Source: Streptomyces melanogenes
GTDB taxonomy: Bacteria; Actinomycetota; Actinomycetes; Streptomycetales; Streptomycetaceae
Length of the DNA: 44,556 nucleotides
NCBI RefSeq assembly: GCF_014649795.1
Contig: NZ_BMTS01000040.1
Span: 1-44,556, forward strand
Reading direction: 5' to 3'
Numbering within the stretch: position 1 is the stretch's first letter; every line of letters begins with the position of its first letter. The position numbers and the translations under genes were made by a program. Shown one piece after another: positions 1-8,144 of this stretch. The notes under the pieces were generated by a model, which worked only from the letters and a program-made list of their open reading frames with translations, was not told where the DNA came from and made no database searches.

Positions 1-1
1 G

Positions 2-97
2 AAGGGCTGGCGCCTCCTGCGGAAGCTCCGCTGCAGCACCAACCGCATCACCGCGATCGTCCAGGCAGTTCTGGTCCTTCATCACGCGTCAGCGTGA
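2..97 (+). pseudogene. IS5-family transposase, C-terminal fragment
   Basis: The window opens inside a reading frame that translates to the usual tail of actinobacterial IS5-type DDE transposases: a Lys/Arg-rich LLRKLRCSTNRITAIV segment followed by VLVLHHASA and a TGA at 95-97. Only the last 31 residues are present because the window starts here, so I cannot tell whether the element is intact. The bases just after the stop (about 98-119) probably hold the terminal inverted repeat. The family call comes from recognising the tail and is fairly sure; completeness is unknown. Confidence 0.6.
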
Positions 98-110
98 GGT
101 TGGATAAGGC

Positions 111-233
111 TCACTGCGAGGTGGCAGCCGTCGTGACCGAACCGGCGGGTTCTCCCTCACCGTGAGCGGCCGCCGTGCCCAGAGGCAACAGCGCAACCGC
201 CGTGGACAGGATGAGTACCCTGCGTAACTTCAT
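111..233 (-). CDS. Short secreted peptide, probably a gene truncated by the IS5-like element
   Basis: A 40-residue frame starts at an ATG with a strong GGAGG five bases upstream on the minus strand. It begins with a classic Sec signal peptide: MKLRR, then a hydrophobic run VLILSTAVALLPLG, then a TAAAHG cleavage region. Only about 15 residues follow the cleavage site, and the stop lies within the sequence that appears to be the outer end of the adjacent IS5-like element. My reading is that the insertion cut a larger exported-protein gene after its signal peptide and supplied a stop. It could instead be a genuine tiny exported peptide. The start and signal peptide are clear; the truncation is inferred. 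Confidence 0.5.
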   Translation of the reverse strand: MKLRRVLILSTAVALLPLGTAAAHGEGEPAGSVTTAATSQ

Positions 234-981
234 CCGCACCTCCAAAGGATGTCGGGAGCCTAACTGTGCCCCGGCCGAGGTGCGGCAGACACCCCAAGCG
301 CGCAAAACAGCCGAAACCCTGCCGCGAGCAACCGTCGGCACGAACCGCGCCGACGGCTATCGAACCAACACCCCCCACACCGGCAACACCCAGCTGTCCA
401 GCATCTCGACAAGATCCACGTCTGTCCGACAACCACTCGCGGAGCTGACCATGTTGCGCGTGGCACGCCAGGGATATGAGCCAACTGGAGTGGACTCACG
501 CGTGAGTGCCCGACTTGGCCCGCCAGCCGACCTGTCTAAAAGGTGAAGGTCGGGTGGCCGGAGGGGGCCTCGGCCACCCGACCACTGGACTCGCCTCCCT
601 CAAGGGCGCGCGGGACCGAGGTCGCACCAGGCGTCCCGGTTCCCCACTGGTAGAGCTTGGCCAAGCTACTACGAGAGCCTCGGGAGTGCTCTGTGGAGGA
701 ATGGCTCGGGAGTTCGCAGGTCACGGGAGTCTGGAGAGGGTACAGGTCGGCATAACCGGAATCCGGCGTATGCCGGCAAGGGGGGCGGTGTGGCCTGCTC
801 GGGCCGGCCATCGGCGCGTGCGGCCCCGGTGTCCGGCGGACCGCACGCTGCTGCGCCCGCCCGTGCGCGCGTAGCCGGGGGAGGGGGGCCGGAGCGGAAC
901 GTCGAGGTGGTCGGCATAAGGTGTGACTCCTCCTGCGCGCGCGTGTCGGCAGGAGTTGTTCCTTGAGGGGGGAACCTTTTT
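234..981. other. Intergenic stretch with one strong inverted repeat
   Basis: About 750 bases without a gene I can support. Open frames here have Arg/Pro-rich, low-complexity translations typical of GC-rich non-coding frames. The only clear structure is the hairpin at 549-582. The 3' end (about 870-981) is the leader of the secreted FG-GAP gene at 982. Confidence 0.4.
549..582 (+). terminator. Perfect 12-bp inverted repeat, terminator-like
   Basis: GTCGGGTGGCCG (549-560) and CGGCCACCCGAC (571-582) are perfect complements around a 10-base loop. There is no T tract, as is usual for streptomycete terminators. No confident gene lies directly upstream on either strand, so it may belong to a decayed gene or insulate the secreted-protein gene at 982. 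Confidence 0.5.
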
Positions 982-2196
982 ATGCGTATCTCGCTGCGTG
1001 CCGCCCTGGTGTCGACGGCCGCCGCCCTGGGGCTTGCCGCGACCTCGGTGGTCCCGGCCCAGGCCGCGTCCGGCTTCGACCGCTGCCCCCAGGGCCGGTT
1101 CTGCGTCTTCGACGGCGCCGAAGGCCAGGGCGCGATGGTCTCCTACACGACGCCGCAGTCCAACCTCGGCTCCTGGCGGTCCAGGGCGTCCTCGGTGATC
1201 AACCGCACCGGCTACGGGGAGGCCTGCCTCTACAGCCGGACCAACTATGAAGTCCTCGACTCCGTCCATGATGTCCTGCTGAGCTACTCCGGGAACGTGG
1301 GAGTCAACCTGTCCTCCTACACGGACAACAACAGCCACCTGGACAACAACCTCGGCTCGGTGCGCTGGGCTCACACCCTGCGGGAGTGCGAAGGCCGCGC
1401 CGAACCCGTGGACTGGTCCTACACCGAGGTCCCGGACAACGGCCCGGCCCAGGCGTTCGGTGACCTGAACCGTGACGGTCGCCCGGACCTGCTCCACCGC
1501 AGTTACGTGGGCCGTCTGTGGTTCCTTCCCGGCGGCTCCACCGGGAAGCTGATCGGTGGTGGCTGGAAGTCCATGACGGCTCTGACCCGCCACGGCGACC
1601 TCAACGGCGACGGCACCGAGGATCTGCTGGCCCGGGACACCACTGGCAAGCTCTGGATGTACCCGGGCAACGGCCGCGGTTCGTTCGGGGAGCGCCGGCT
1701 CATCGGGGGCGGCTGGAACAGCATGAGCCGCCTCCAGTCCGCTGGCGACCTCACCGGGGACGGCAAGGGCGACCTGCTCGCCCGGGACACCAGCGGCAGG
1801 CTGTGGCTGTATCCCGGCAACGGCCGCGGCTCACTGGGGGACCGGCGGCTTGTTGGCGGGGGCTGGAACGCGATGGACGCCTTCGCAGCGCCGGGCGACC
1901 TGAACGGTGACGGCAGGAACGACCTCGTCGTCAGCGACACCTCCGGCAGGCTGTGGCTCTACCCGGGCAACGGCCGCGGCAACTTCAACAACCGCACGAT
2001 GATCGGCACGGGCGGCTGGCGCAGCTTCACCACACTGATCGGCATCGGTGACCTGGACCGCGACGGCCACCCCGACCTCCTGGCCACCAAGAACGGCGAC
2101 TACACCGACGTACGGGTCTACCACGGCCTCAAGGGCGGACGCCTCACCCCGGGCACGCTTGTCGGGTACGTGGAAGATTCTGACGCACTGTTCTGA
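982..2196 (+). CDS. Secreted protein with I36-type inhibitor domain and FG-GAP/VCBS repeats
   Basis: 404 residues. Residues 1-29 are a Sec signal peptide ending in VVPAQAA. Residues about 30-135 are Cys-containing and read like the peptidase-inhibitor family I36 (beta-gamma-crystallin-like) fold: CPQGRFCVFD, then ...GSWRSRASSVINR. Residues about 150-400 hold roughly five FG-GAP/VCBS-type repeats of about 50 residues, each with a GDLNGDG-type Asp/Gly calcium-binding loop, LLARDTSGxLWLYPGNG and IGGGW. These repeats normally form a beta-propeller. The protein is therefore exported, probably Ca-binding, and may bind a protease or cell-surface ligand. A hairpin terminator follows at 2218-2255, so it is probably monocistronic. 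The same repeat style occurs in the unrelated gene at 19759-20688 (minus). Export and repeats are sure; the inhibitory activity is inferred from family. Confidence 0.85.
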   Translation: MRISLRAALVSTAAALGLAATSVVPAQAASGFDRCPQGRFCVFDGAEGQGAMVSYTTPQSNLGSWRSRASSVINRTGYGEACLYSRTNYEVLDSVHDVLLSYSGNVGVNLSSYTDNNSHLDNNLGSVRWAHTLRECEGRAEPVDWSYTEVPDNGPAQAFGDLNRDGRPDLLHRSYVGRLWFLPGGSTGKLIGGGWKSMTALTRHGDLNGDGTEDLLARDTTGKLWMYPGNGRGSFGERRLIGGGWNSMSRLQSAGDLTGDGKGDLLARDTSGRLWLYPGNGRGSLGDRRLVGGGWNAMDAFAAPGDLNGDGRNDLVVSDTSGRLWLYPGNGRGNFNNRTMIGTGGWRSFTTLIGIGDLDRDGHPDLLATKNGDYTDVRVYHGLKGGRLTPGTLVGYVEDSDALF

Positions 2197-2217
2197 TCCA
2201 CGGACTGCGCACAAACG

Positions 2218-2255
2218 CCTCGGGCCCTGGCCGTGATCACGGTTAGGGCCCGAGG
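2218..2255 (+). terminator. Rho-independent-type terminator of the I36/FG-GAP gene
   Basis: CCTCGGGCCCT (2218-2228) pairs perfectly with AGGGCCCGAGG (2245-2255). The 16-base loop contains the palindrome CCGTGATCACGG, so the stem can extend further. It lies 22 bases after the stop codon at 2196. Confidence 0.75.
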
Positions 2256-2299
2256 GCCATGAGGGCCGGGGCTCCGTACCCGGCGGGGGCGGAGCGGTA

Positions 2300-2470
2300 C
2301 TAGCCCGCAGTCGGGTCGGTGTGCAGGTTCCAATTCGGGTCGGCCACCTGGTGACCTCGCGTGGAGTCGGTAGGGCACGTACCCCAGTTCGTCTCGGAGC
2401 GGATCGCCACCGTGATCTGCCGTCCGTCGTGTGCCACTCCGGGCGCCTCCCGACGGTACCGAGGCAATGA
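2300..2470 (-). pseudogene. C-terminal fragment of an unidentified protein
   Basis: A minus-strand frame open from 2470 to a TAG at 2300-2302 translates with protein-like composition over its last 40 residues (...GRQITVAIRSETNWG, then CPTD, ...VADPNWNLHTDPTAG). It has no start codon of its own: its upstream end meets an in-frame TGA. An overlapping minus-strand frame just upstream (from about 2487) reads MPGDKVIIASVPSG, so the two may be one gene split by a frameshift around 2430-2440. I do not recognise the family. It may equally be a short fragment left by rearrangement. Confidence 0.35.
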
Positions 2471-2770
2471 TCACCTTGTCACCCGGCATCATGCGCCGGC
2501 CCTTGGTCGCGCGTGGCTCTTGTCCGGCCGTTGTCGGCCTCTCACAGGCGCGCCCCCGCCGATGCCTGTGGTGGCGCGGCATCGTGGCCTGGTGAGCGCG
2601 CCGCGGCCGTTGCCCGTTCCGGCCGCCCCCTCGACCGCGACTTCCCCGAACTCACAGAGCCCATGACCGAAGCCGTGCACCGGGCACCATGCTCGACGGC
2701 GAGTTCTGCGTTCCCCGCCAGTAGCGCCTGCGGTGGCGTCACGGCATGAACAAGTTGAGCACGCCCTGCG

Positions 2771-3325
2771 GTGATGGCGGCATACGGTCGGGAGATGGAC
2801 AAAGTCAGCGGCGTTGTCAGCATCGAGTACTCGCACTTCTACATCAGTGAGCACCTCGGGAGTGAGTGGGCGGGTGTTGACCAGTTACCCGACTTCTGCA
2901 CCGACGAGCCTGTGATCATCACCCCGGGGCAGCTCACTGTTGTCAGCTGCGTTCAGTCCCACGACGCCTGGGTGACGCTCATGCTGGCCGAGACCGAGCC
3001 CGTCCAGCAGGCGCAGGACTGGCAGTTGCTCGGCATTTGGCCCTATCGGCCGCTGGACAGCGGCCAGATGAGCCTCTGGGGGCCCACCACCGGCCCGGCA
3101 GTACCGGCTGCGGGCTGGCTGACCGGAGGCCAGGGGCACGCCCCAGCCCTGCAACTCAATCCGGCCTCGATCTACGCCGTGCACGTGTACGCCAAAGGCC
3201 GCCAGGACTCCTGGGCCCGGCAGGATGCCGCGATGCGCCGCAAGGAATGGGTCCACGAGGGACTTGAGAGCTACGTAGCCGCGTTTATCCCCGCCGGACC
3301 CGCACCCGGAGGGACTCAGCGATAG
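2771..3325 (+). CDS. Hypothetical cytosolic protein
   Basis: 184 residues from a GTG at 2771; an ATG at 2795 (MDKVSGVVSIEY) is an equally plausible start, since neither has a good ribosome-binding site. No signal peptide or membrane segment is visible. The sequence is rich in aromatic residues and Trp (SEWAGVDQLPDFC, LLGIWPYRPLDSG, WARQDAAMRRKEWVHEGLESY), with a beta-rich N-terminal half and a helical C-terminus. This resembles small conserved Streptomyces proteins of unknown function often found among effector/immunity genes, but I cannot name a family. It stands alone between two degraded stretches. Coding is supported by natural amino-acid composition and GC-rich third positions. Confidence 0.6.
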   Translation: MMAAYGREMDKVSGVVSIEYSHFYISEHLGSEWAGVDQLPDFCTDEPVIITPGQLTVVSCVQSHDAWVTLMLAETEPVQQAQDWQLLGIWPYRPLDSGQMSLWGPTTGPAVPAAGWLTGGQGHAPALQLNPASIYAVHVYAKGRQDSWARQDAAMRRKEWVHEGLESYVAAFIPAGPAPGGTQR

Positions 3326-3831
3326 ACACAGCCCGCGGGATGCCGGAAGGTAACGCGCCTGCGGAGCCCTGTGCCTCGTGGCGGGCCCAGTGGGCGGGCC
3401 GCCGGTGCGCCTTCACCTTGCACGCCCTCCGCCAGTCGCCGGTCGACCGCCCCGTGGTCCCCGGCGTCGGCTACCACCCACGGCACGCGCAGCGATCCTG
3501 GCGCGACGTCGTCGAACTGCTCTCCGAGTGCCTCCCCGTGACGAAGGATCTGGTCAGTCCGATCTCGGCTGCCCGCGTCCTGCCCACGGGTGTCCGTTTC
3601 CGCAACGCTGCGTCATGTCTGGAAATAGTTGCCCTGTTGAAGTGAGGAGTGAGCTTTCTCACGAGATGGTGGGGTGCGGCCGAGTCTTCTGTTCAGTTTT
3701 TCATGGTTGAAGCTGTTTGGGTGCGGCTCTTCCTGAGTGACTGGGTGGGGGCTGGCTGAGCTGGGCTTTCGTCCTGGTGGTCTGGTGGCGGGGCCGGGGT
3801 GCTTCTACCGTTTCGGGCAGGAGACGAGGGG
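3326..3831. other. Region without a confident gene
   Basis: About 500 bases. Two overlapping plus-strand frames (3340-3645 and 3378-3710) exist but neither has a convincing start or family resemblance. The 3' part (about 3640-3830) is less GC-rich and leads into the broken IS-associated coiled-coil gene at 3832, so it is probably old mobile-element DNA. Confidence 0.3.
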
Positions 3832-4116
3832 GTGGTCCGGTTGGCCTCGTTGATCGAGGAACTGGAGCAACGCGAGGCCGCGGCGCGGGAGCGGGTGTCC
3901 GAACTGCGGGCTCAGATAGCTGACTTGACTGAGCAGCTGGAGACGGCCGAGGAGCGTCTGGTGCAGTTGGAGGGGCCCGCGTCACGGCGCGCGAGGTTCT
4001 TGACGAGGTGGCCGACTACGAGCAGGCCGCGGAAGTCCGTGCCGGGAGACGCACGACGTGGCGCAACGGCCACCGAGACCGCCCTGACCGATGCGGCGGT
4101 ACGAGCGACCGGATGA
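3832..4116 (+). pseudogene. Broken copy of an IS1182-associated coiled-coil/winged-helix gene
   Basis: The first about 45 codons (start GTG 3832 or TTG 3841) encode a heptad-patterned coiled coil, LASLIEELEQREAAARERV..., closely matching the start of the intact gene at 11056 (MVSWLEELDRREARARQQ...). At about 3978 the frame departs from the family. The next frame then reads VTAREVLDEVA, which aligns with ITRETMTEIL of the intact copy, so a frameshift is evident. The C-terminal winged-helix half is missing. This gene type is typically found next to IS1182-like transposases in Streptomyces; here no transposase remains. It is evidence of an old, mostly deleted insertion. Confidence 0.6.
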
Positions 4117-4129
4117 CGCGGCAGAGAGG

Positions 4130-4153
4130 CCGGCTCCTCTGGGAAGAGGCCGG
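4130..4153 (-). terminator. Terminator of the small membrane-protein gene
   Basis: On the minus strand CCGGC-CTCT-TCCC-AGAG-GA-GCCGG forms a stem with a two-base bulge, 8 bases after the stop codon of the gene at 4161-4391. Confidence 0.5.
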
Positions 4154-4160
4154 TTCTCCC

Positions 4161-4391
4161 TCACACCAGAGGCGGCAGGCCCATCAGCGCCGCTCCGCTC
4201 GCGGCCAGCGCCGCCGTGACGGCGGCGGGCCAGTTGTGGGTCTGGGCGAACGTCAGCAGCCCTGCGACGAGCCCTGCCACGATCGCGGCCAACAGGATGA
4301 GCGCCCAGCGCAGTGACAACCGCTCGGGTGCGGCCGGGTCCGGCGGGGCTGAGGGCGGGGGCAGGGGCGGAGGTGAAGTCGGTTCGGGCAT
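4161..4391 (-). CDS. Small proline-rich single- or double-pass membrane protein
   Basis: 76 residues starting at the ATG at 4391, chosen over an upstream in-frame start because AGGAGG lies six bases before it. Residues 1-27 are a Pro-rich tail (MPEPTSPPPLPPPSAPPD), then LRWALILLAAIVAGLVAGLL is a clear transmembrane helix, and PAAVTAALAASGAALMGLPPLV may be a second. Small proteins of this layout, a Pro-rich cytosolic N-terminus plus one hydrophobic hairpin, are common in Streptomyces and have no assigned function. It is divergent from the GntR-gluconokinase gene, with a 330-base shared upstream region. Confidence 0.7.
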   Translation of the reverse strand: MPEPTSPPPLPPPSAPPDPAAPERLSLRWALILLAAIVAGLVAGLLTFAQTHNWPAAVTAALAASGAALMGLPPLV

Positions 4392-4720
4392 GGAGCCCTC
4401 CTGTGGTCGCGTGAGAGACGAGATGGGTTCCGGCGGCCCCTGACCGGCCGCCGCGCGCTGCTTCCGGTGCGGTGACGAATACCTTTTCACCCTGGTCGAT
4501 GCATCAGCTGTCTTTGGAGCAACCAGTAATGTGTGAATAAGCTAGGCCTCTGACCTGTACCAGAGAAGCTTCTTGATGTGCCATAAGAGAGGTGGAGGGG
4601 TGTAAAAGGGCGGAGACTACGCCTCGTACGCCCCTCAGTGCGCCGGTACGGCCCCCACTGCTCCCTCTGGCTCGACTCAGAGAGCTGACCAGATCGGTGC
4701 TGTGATTTAGCGTTGCTGGC
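4392..4720. promoter_or_regulatory. Divergent intergenic region with a possible operator
   Basis: The 329 bases between two divergent genes are AT-richer than the surroundings, for example GTGTGAATAAGCTAG around 4530-4545, as expected of a promoter region. CTCTG (4548-4552) and CAGAG (4561-4565) form an imperfectly spaced inverted repeat and could be a site for the GntR-type regulator encoded downstream. This is weak evidence; I cannot place -35/-10 boxes with confidence. Confidence 0.3.
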
Positions 4721-6166
4721 ATGACTGGTCCCACAGAAGACCTGCCCGAAGGCTCCGAGGACGCGTCGCGGGGGTCCACCGCCAAGGTGGTCAAACTTTT
4801 GGGCTGCCAGATCGTCGAAGGCGGTAAACCCCGCGATAAGCACCTGACCGTCGACACCGTCGTCCAGGAGTTCGGCACCACCCGGCCCATGGCCCGCGAG
4901 GCCCTGCAGGCGCTGCATCAGAAGGGCCTGGTCAATCTGCAGCCGCGGATCGGCGCCACCGTGCAGCCGCTGGGACGTTGGGACCTGCTCGATCGTGACG
5001 TAATCGAGTGGCGCCTGGAGGTGGCGCCCGACAGCCAGATGCGGTCGCTCACCGAGTTGCGGGAGGTGCTCGAACCCCGGGCGGCTCGGCTGGCCGCGCT
5101 GAGCCGGTCTGCAGGTACCTGCCACGACCTCACCAGCCGCGCCCGCACCCTCTTCGCTCTCAGCGAGCACCCCGACTTCGGGCGGACGGTGGAGGGCGTA
5201 CCGATCCGGCGGCGTTTCCGGGACGTGGACGCCGCGTTCCACCGGACCCTGCTGGCAGGCTCGCGCAACGAACTCTTCGTACACCTCTCCGACCCGGTCG
5301 TCATGGCGATGAACCACAGGATCGATAGGGACTGGGCGGGAGCGCACGAGGAAACCGTCGTCATGCCCCGGCCGGCCGTCGTCGGCGCCGGGACCGTCCA
5401 GAAATACCCCACCCGGCCCGAGCCGATCGCCATGTGGCTGCACATGGCCCTGGCATACGCCGTCGACCAGGGACTGCCGACGGCCGCGGAGGCCTTCGCG
5501 GAGGCACTCCTCGCCGAGATCCGCAGCGGACAGCTGCTTCATCCCGGTATCCGCACACGGCTGCGGGCGGCGCTGGAGGAGTTCAACACGAACGGCCTGC
5601 CCAGCGCCTACCGAGACGGGTTCCGGAACGCCATGGCCCCGTTCTTTCAGGCCCGGCGGGCTCCCGTCGTCGTCATGGGGGTCTGCGGGTCCGGCAAGTC
5701 CACCGTCGGCCGGTACCTGGCGGAATCGCTCCGGGCGCCTTTCGAGGAGGGGGACGACTTCCACCCCGCGCGCAACGTGGAGTCCCTCAGACGCGGCGAA
5801 CGGCTCGACGACCGCAGCCGCAGCCCGTGGCTGTCCGCCATCGGGGACCGCCTGCGGCAGACGGATCCGGAGGAGGGACTGGTGGTCGCCTGCTCCTCCC
5901 TGAAACGCATCTACCGCGCACTGCTGCGCATGGCGCAGCCCGACACCTTCTTCGTGCATCTGGTACTCGACGAGGACACGGCGACGGCCCGCGTCACGGC
6001 CAGAGAGGAGCACTACATGCCCGCCTCCTTGGTGGCGTCACAGTTCGAGGACCTAGAACCGCTGGAGAAGGACGAGGCGGGCATGCCGATCGACGCGACC
6101 CTGCAGGTCGAACGCATCGTCGCCGAGATCCAGACCAGACTGGCCGGCCGGGCCCGCACACGCTGA
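4721..6166 (+). CDS. GntR/FCD transcriptional regulator fused to gluconokinase
   Basis: 481 residues with two complete modules. Residues about 15-90 are a GntR winged helix (VVKLLGCQIVEGG, then TVDTVVQEFGTTRPMAREAL and GLVNLQPRIGATV). Residues about 100-290 are an FCD effector domain with helical runs and a D-x3-H (D170, H174) typical of its metal/acid-binding pocket. Residues about 314-476 are a full gluconokinase: Walker A GVCGSGKST (320-328), EGDDFHP (343-349), LDDRSRSPWL (362-371), CSSLKRIYRALLR (391-403), HYMPASLVASQFEDLEP (431-447). The kinase would phosphorylate D-gluconate to 6-phosphogluconate; the regulator would sense a sugar acid and control the locus. GntR and gluconokinase are usually separate neighbouring genes, so the fusion is notable. 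It is followed by ManD in the same orientation. Assignment is strong; the effector is inferred. Confidence 0.88.
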   Translation: MTGPTEDLPEGSEDASRGSTAKVVKLLGCQIVEGGKPRDKHLTVDTVVQEFGTTRPMAREALQALHQKGLVNLQPRIGATVQPLGRWDLLDRDVIEWRLEVAPDSQMRSLTELREVLEPRAARLAALSRSAGTCHDLTSRARTLFALSEHPDFGRTVEGVPIRRRFRDVDAAFHRTLLAGSRNELFVHLSDPVVMAMNHRIDRDWAGAHEETVVMPRPAVVGAGTVQKYPTRPEPIAMWLHMALAYAVDQGLPTAAEAFAEALLAEIRSGQLLHPGIRTRLRAALEEFNTNGLPSAYRDGFRNAMAPFFQARRAPVVVMGVCGSGKSTVGRYLAESLRAPFEEGDDFHPARNVESLRRGERLDDRSRSPWLSAIGDRLRQTDPEEGLVVACSSLKRIYRALLRMAQPDTFFVHLVLDEDTATARVTAREEHYMPASLVASQFEDLEPLEKDEAGMPIDATLQVERIVAEIQTRLAGRARTR

Positions 6167-6340
6167 CCCGGGCCCCGGCCCCACCACCCACACCCGGCGG
6201 CCCACCGGCAGGCCACGCCAAGCCCCGAGCGGGACGGGCACCCGTCCATCACTACATCCCGTCCACCACCACGACCGCATCCGGCGCGAACCGCACCGCA
6301 CACCGCATCCGCACCGCCCCGCCGAAAACCGAACGCACCG

Positions 6341-6370
6341 GAAAGAGCCGCAGAGAGCCGCAGAGAGCCG
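6341..6370. repeat. Three tandem 10-bp repeats before manD
   Basis: GAAAGAGCCG, CAGAGAGCCG and CAGAGAGCCG follow each other directly, ending 20 bases before the manD start. They sit in the leader between the gluconokinase fusion and manD and may be slippage-derived; a regulatory role is only a possibility. Confidence 0.55.
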
Positions 6371-6390
6371 CACACAAAGGGGGACCCCTC

Positions 6391-7635
6391 ATGCGTATCA
6401 AGTCCGCCGAAGTCAACGTGACCAGTCCCGGACGGAACTTCGTCACCCTGCGCATCACCACCGAGGACGGTGTCACCGGTCTCGGCGACGCCACGCTCAA
6501 CGGCCGCGAACTGGCCGTACGCGCCTACCTCGACGAGCACGTCGTACCACTCCTCCTGGGGGAGGACGCCGCCCGCGTCGAGGACACCTGGCAGTACCTC
6601 TACCGCGGTGCGTACTGGCGGCGCGGCCCCGTGACCATGGCGGCGATCGCGGCCGTCGACACCGCGCTGTGGGACATCAAGGCCCAGTACGCCGGAATGC
6701 CCCTGTACCAGCTCCTCGGCGGCGCGTGTCGTACCGGCGCCCTGGCCTACGGACACGCCTCCGGCCGCGACGTACCGGAACTGCTCGACTCGGTACGCGC
6801 CCACCTGGCCCTGGGCTACCGCGCCATCCGCATCCAGACCGGGGTCCCCGGCCTGGACTCGGTGTACGGCGTCGCCGCGTCGAGCGCGGGCGGTGGAGAG
6901 CGCTACGACTACGAGCCGGCGCGCCGTGTCGTCGGTGGCGGGCGGCTGCGGCCCATCGTGGAGACCTGGGACACCCGCGCTTACATGCGGCACCTGCCCG
7001 CCGTCTTCGAGGCCGTACGGTCGGAGTTCGGCCCGGAGCTGCCGCTCCTCCACGACGGCCACCACCGGATGACACCCATTCAGGCCGCCCGGCTGGGCCG
7101 TGACCTGGAGCCGTACGACCTGTTCTGGCTGGAGGACGCCACCCCGGCAGAGGACCAGAAGGCCCTGCGCCTGATTCGGCACCACACGACGACCCCACTG
7201 GCCATCGGCGAGGTCTTCAACTCCGTCCACGACTACACCACGCTGCTCAGCGAACGGCTCATCGACTACGTGCGTTCCGCGGCCACCCACACCGGCGGGG
7301 TCACCGCGATGAAGAAGCTACTCGACCTCGCGGCCGTCTACGGTATCCGCTCCGGCATGCACGGTCCCACCGACATCTCCCCGGTCGGCATGGCCGCCGC
7401 GCTCCATCTGGACCTCGCCGTGCACAATTTCGGCATCCAGGAGTACATGCGGCACTCCCCGCAGACCCTGGATGTCTTCCGCACCTCCTACCGGTTCGAG
7501 GACGGACTGCTGCATCCGTCCGACACCCCCGGCCTCGGCGTCGACCTCGACACAGAGGCGGCCGCCCACTTCCCGTACCAACCGGCGTACCTCCCGGTGA
7601 ACAGGCTGAGTGACGGGACCGTCCACGACTGGTGA
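6391..7635 (+). CDS. manD: D-mannonate dehydratase-type enolase-superfamily enzyme (ManD/RspA family)
   Basis: 414 residues, from an ATG preceded by AAAGGGGGAC. The sequence follows the ManD/RspA subgroup of the enolase superfamily almost end to end: capping-domain RIKSAEVNVTSPGRNFVTLR, LWDIKAQYAGMPLYQLLGG, metal ligands in LLHDGHHRMTP, FWLEDATPAEDQ and IGEVFNS, the GMHGPTDISPVGMAAALH strand, and the conserved NFGIQEYMRH and DTPGLGVDLD tail. The family dehydrates D-mannonate (some members weakly D-gluconate) to 2-keto-3-deoxygluconate. With the upstream gluconokinase fusion 225 bases away it suggests a small sugar-acid catabolic unit. RspA-type relatives have also been called starvation-sensing proteins. 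No transporter or KDG kinase is nearby. Family membership is sure; substrate efficiency cannot be read by eye. Confidence 0.9.
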   Translation: MRIKSAEVNVTSPGRNFVTLRITTEDGVTGLGDATLNGRELAVRAYLDEHVVPLLLGEDAARVEDTWQYLYRGAYWRRGPVTMAAIAAVDTALWDIKAQYAGMPLYQLLGGACRTGALAYGHASGRDVPELLDSVRAHLALGYRAIRIQTGVPGLDSVYGVAASSAGGGERYDYEPARRVVGGGRLRPIVETWDTRAYMRHLPAVFEAVRSEFGPELPLLHDGHHRMTPIQAARLGRDLEPYDLFWLEDATPAEDQKALRLIRHHTTTPLAIGEVFNSVHDYTTLLSERLIDYVRSAATHTGGVTAMKKLLDLAAVYGIRSGMHGPTDISPVGMAAALHLDLAVHNFGIQEYMRHSPQTLDVFRTSYRFEDGLLHPSDTPGLGVDLDTEAAAHFPYQPAYLPVNRLSDGTVHDW

Positions 7636-7966
7636 TCCGGGCGCCGGGACGCGACCGGCCCCCGCGCATCGCTCCGCCGTGCTGCTCGCGTAGCCCGTGA
7701 GTGCCGCCGTACCAGTCCGGCCTGCGGGCACCTCCGACACTGTCCCCACCGTGCGCCGGTATCGCCATCAGGACAGCCGACGGCATGGCAGGGGCGGGTC
7801 GGGGCAGTACAGGCGAGGCGTCGAACTGTCCCTCCCCTCGTAGTGTGGAGATGTGCCGGCGGCGCCTCGCCGGGCCGGTAACCAGCGGCCAGTTCCGCCA
7901 GGACAGGGTCTATAGCACGCTCGCGCGGGCCCATCGTCCGCTTCCGTCCGTCCCTTCACTTCAGTA
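7636..7966. other. Intergenic region; possible minus-strand gene remnant
   Basis: No confident gene. On the minus strand an ATG at 7934, with GGAAG seven bases upstream, opens a protein-like stretch (MGPRERAIDPVLAELAAGYR...) that loses protein character after about 35 residues. It may be the truncated start of a lost gene. The plus strand shows nothing convincing. Confidence 0.3.
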
Positions 7967-8006
7967 ACGGACCGTGTTTGGATTAGAACGGTCCGTGTTC
8001 TATGGT
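7967..8006 (+). promoter_or_regulatory. Promoter with two ACGGnCCGT operator boxes
   Basis: ACGGACCGT (7967-7975) and ACGGTCCGT (7988-7996) are each palindromic apart from the central base. They are inverted repeats of each other, and each is followed by GTGTTY, so they also read as direct repeats. Their centres are 21 bp apart, two helical turns. TTGGAT (7978-7983) and TATGGT (8001-8006), separated by 17 bp, make a good -35/-10 pair that interleaves with the boxes, so a bound repressor would block RNA polymerase. The nearest gene is the Scr1-like regulator at 8145, which suggests autoregulation. Confidence 0.6.
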
Positions 8007-8144
8007 TTGAGTGACAGGTAGCAGACGACGAACTGGCATACAGCTCAAGGCATCTGACTGACTATCGGGTTGCATGCACCGGATTGATGCCATGCCGATG
8101 GGAAGGTCGCTGCCCACCTGCTAGCCAGATGGAGAGGAAGCACC

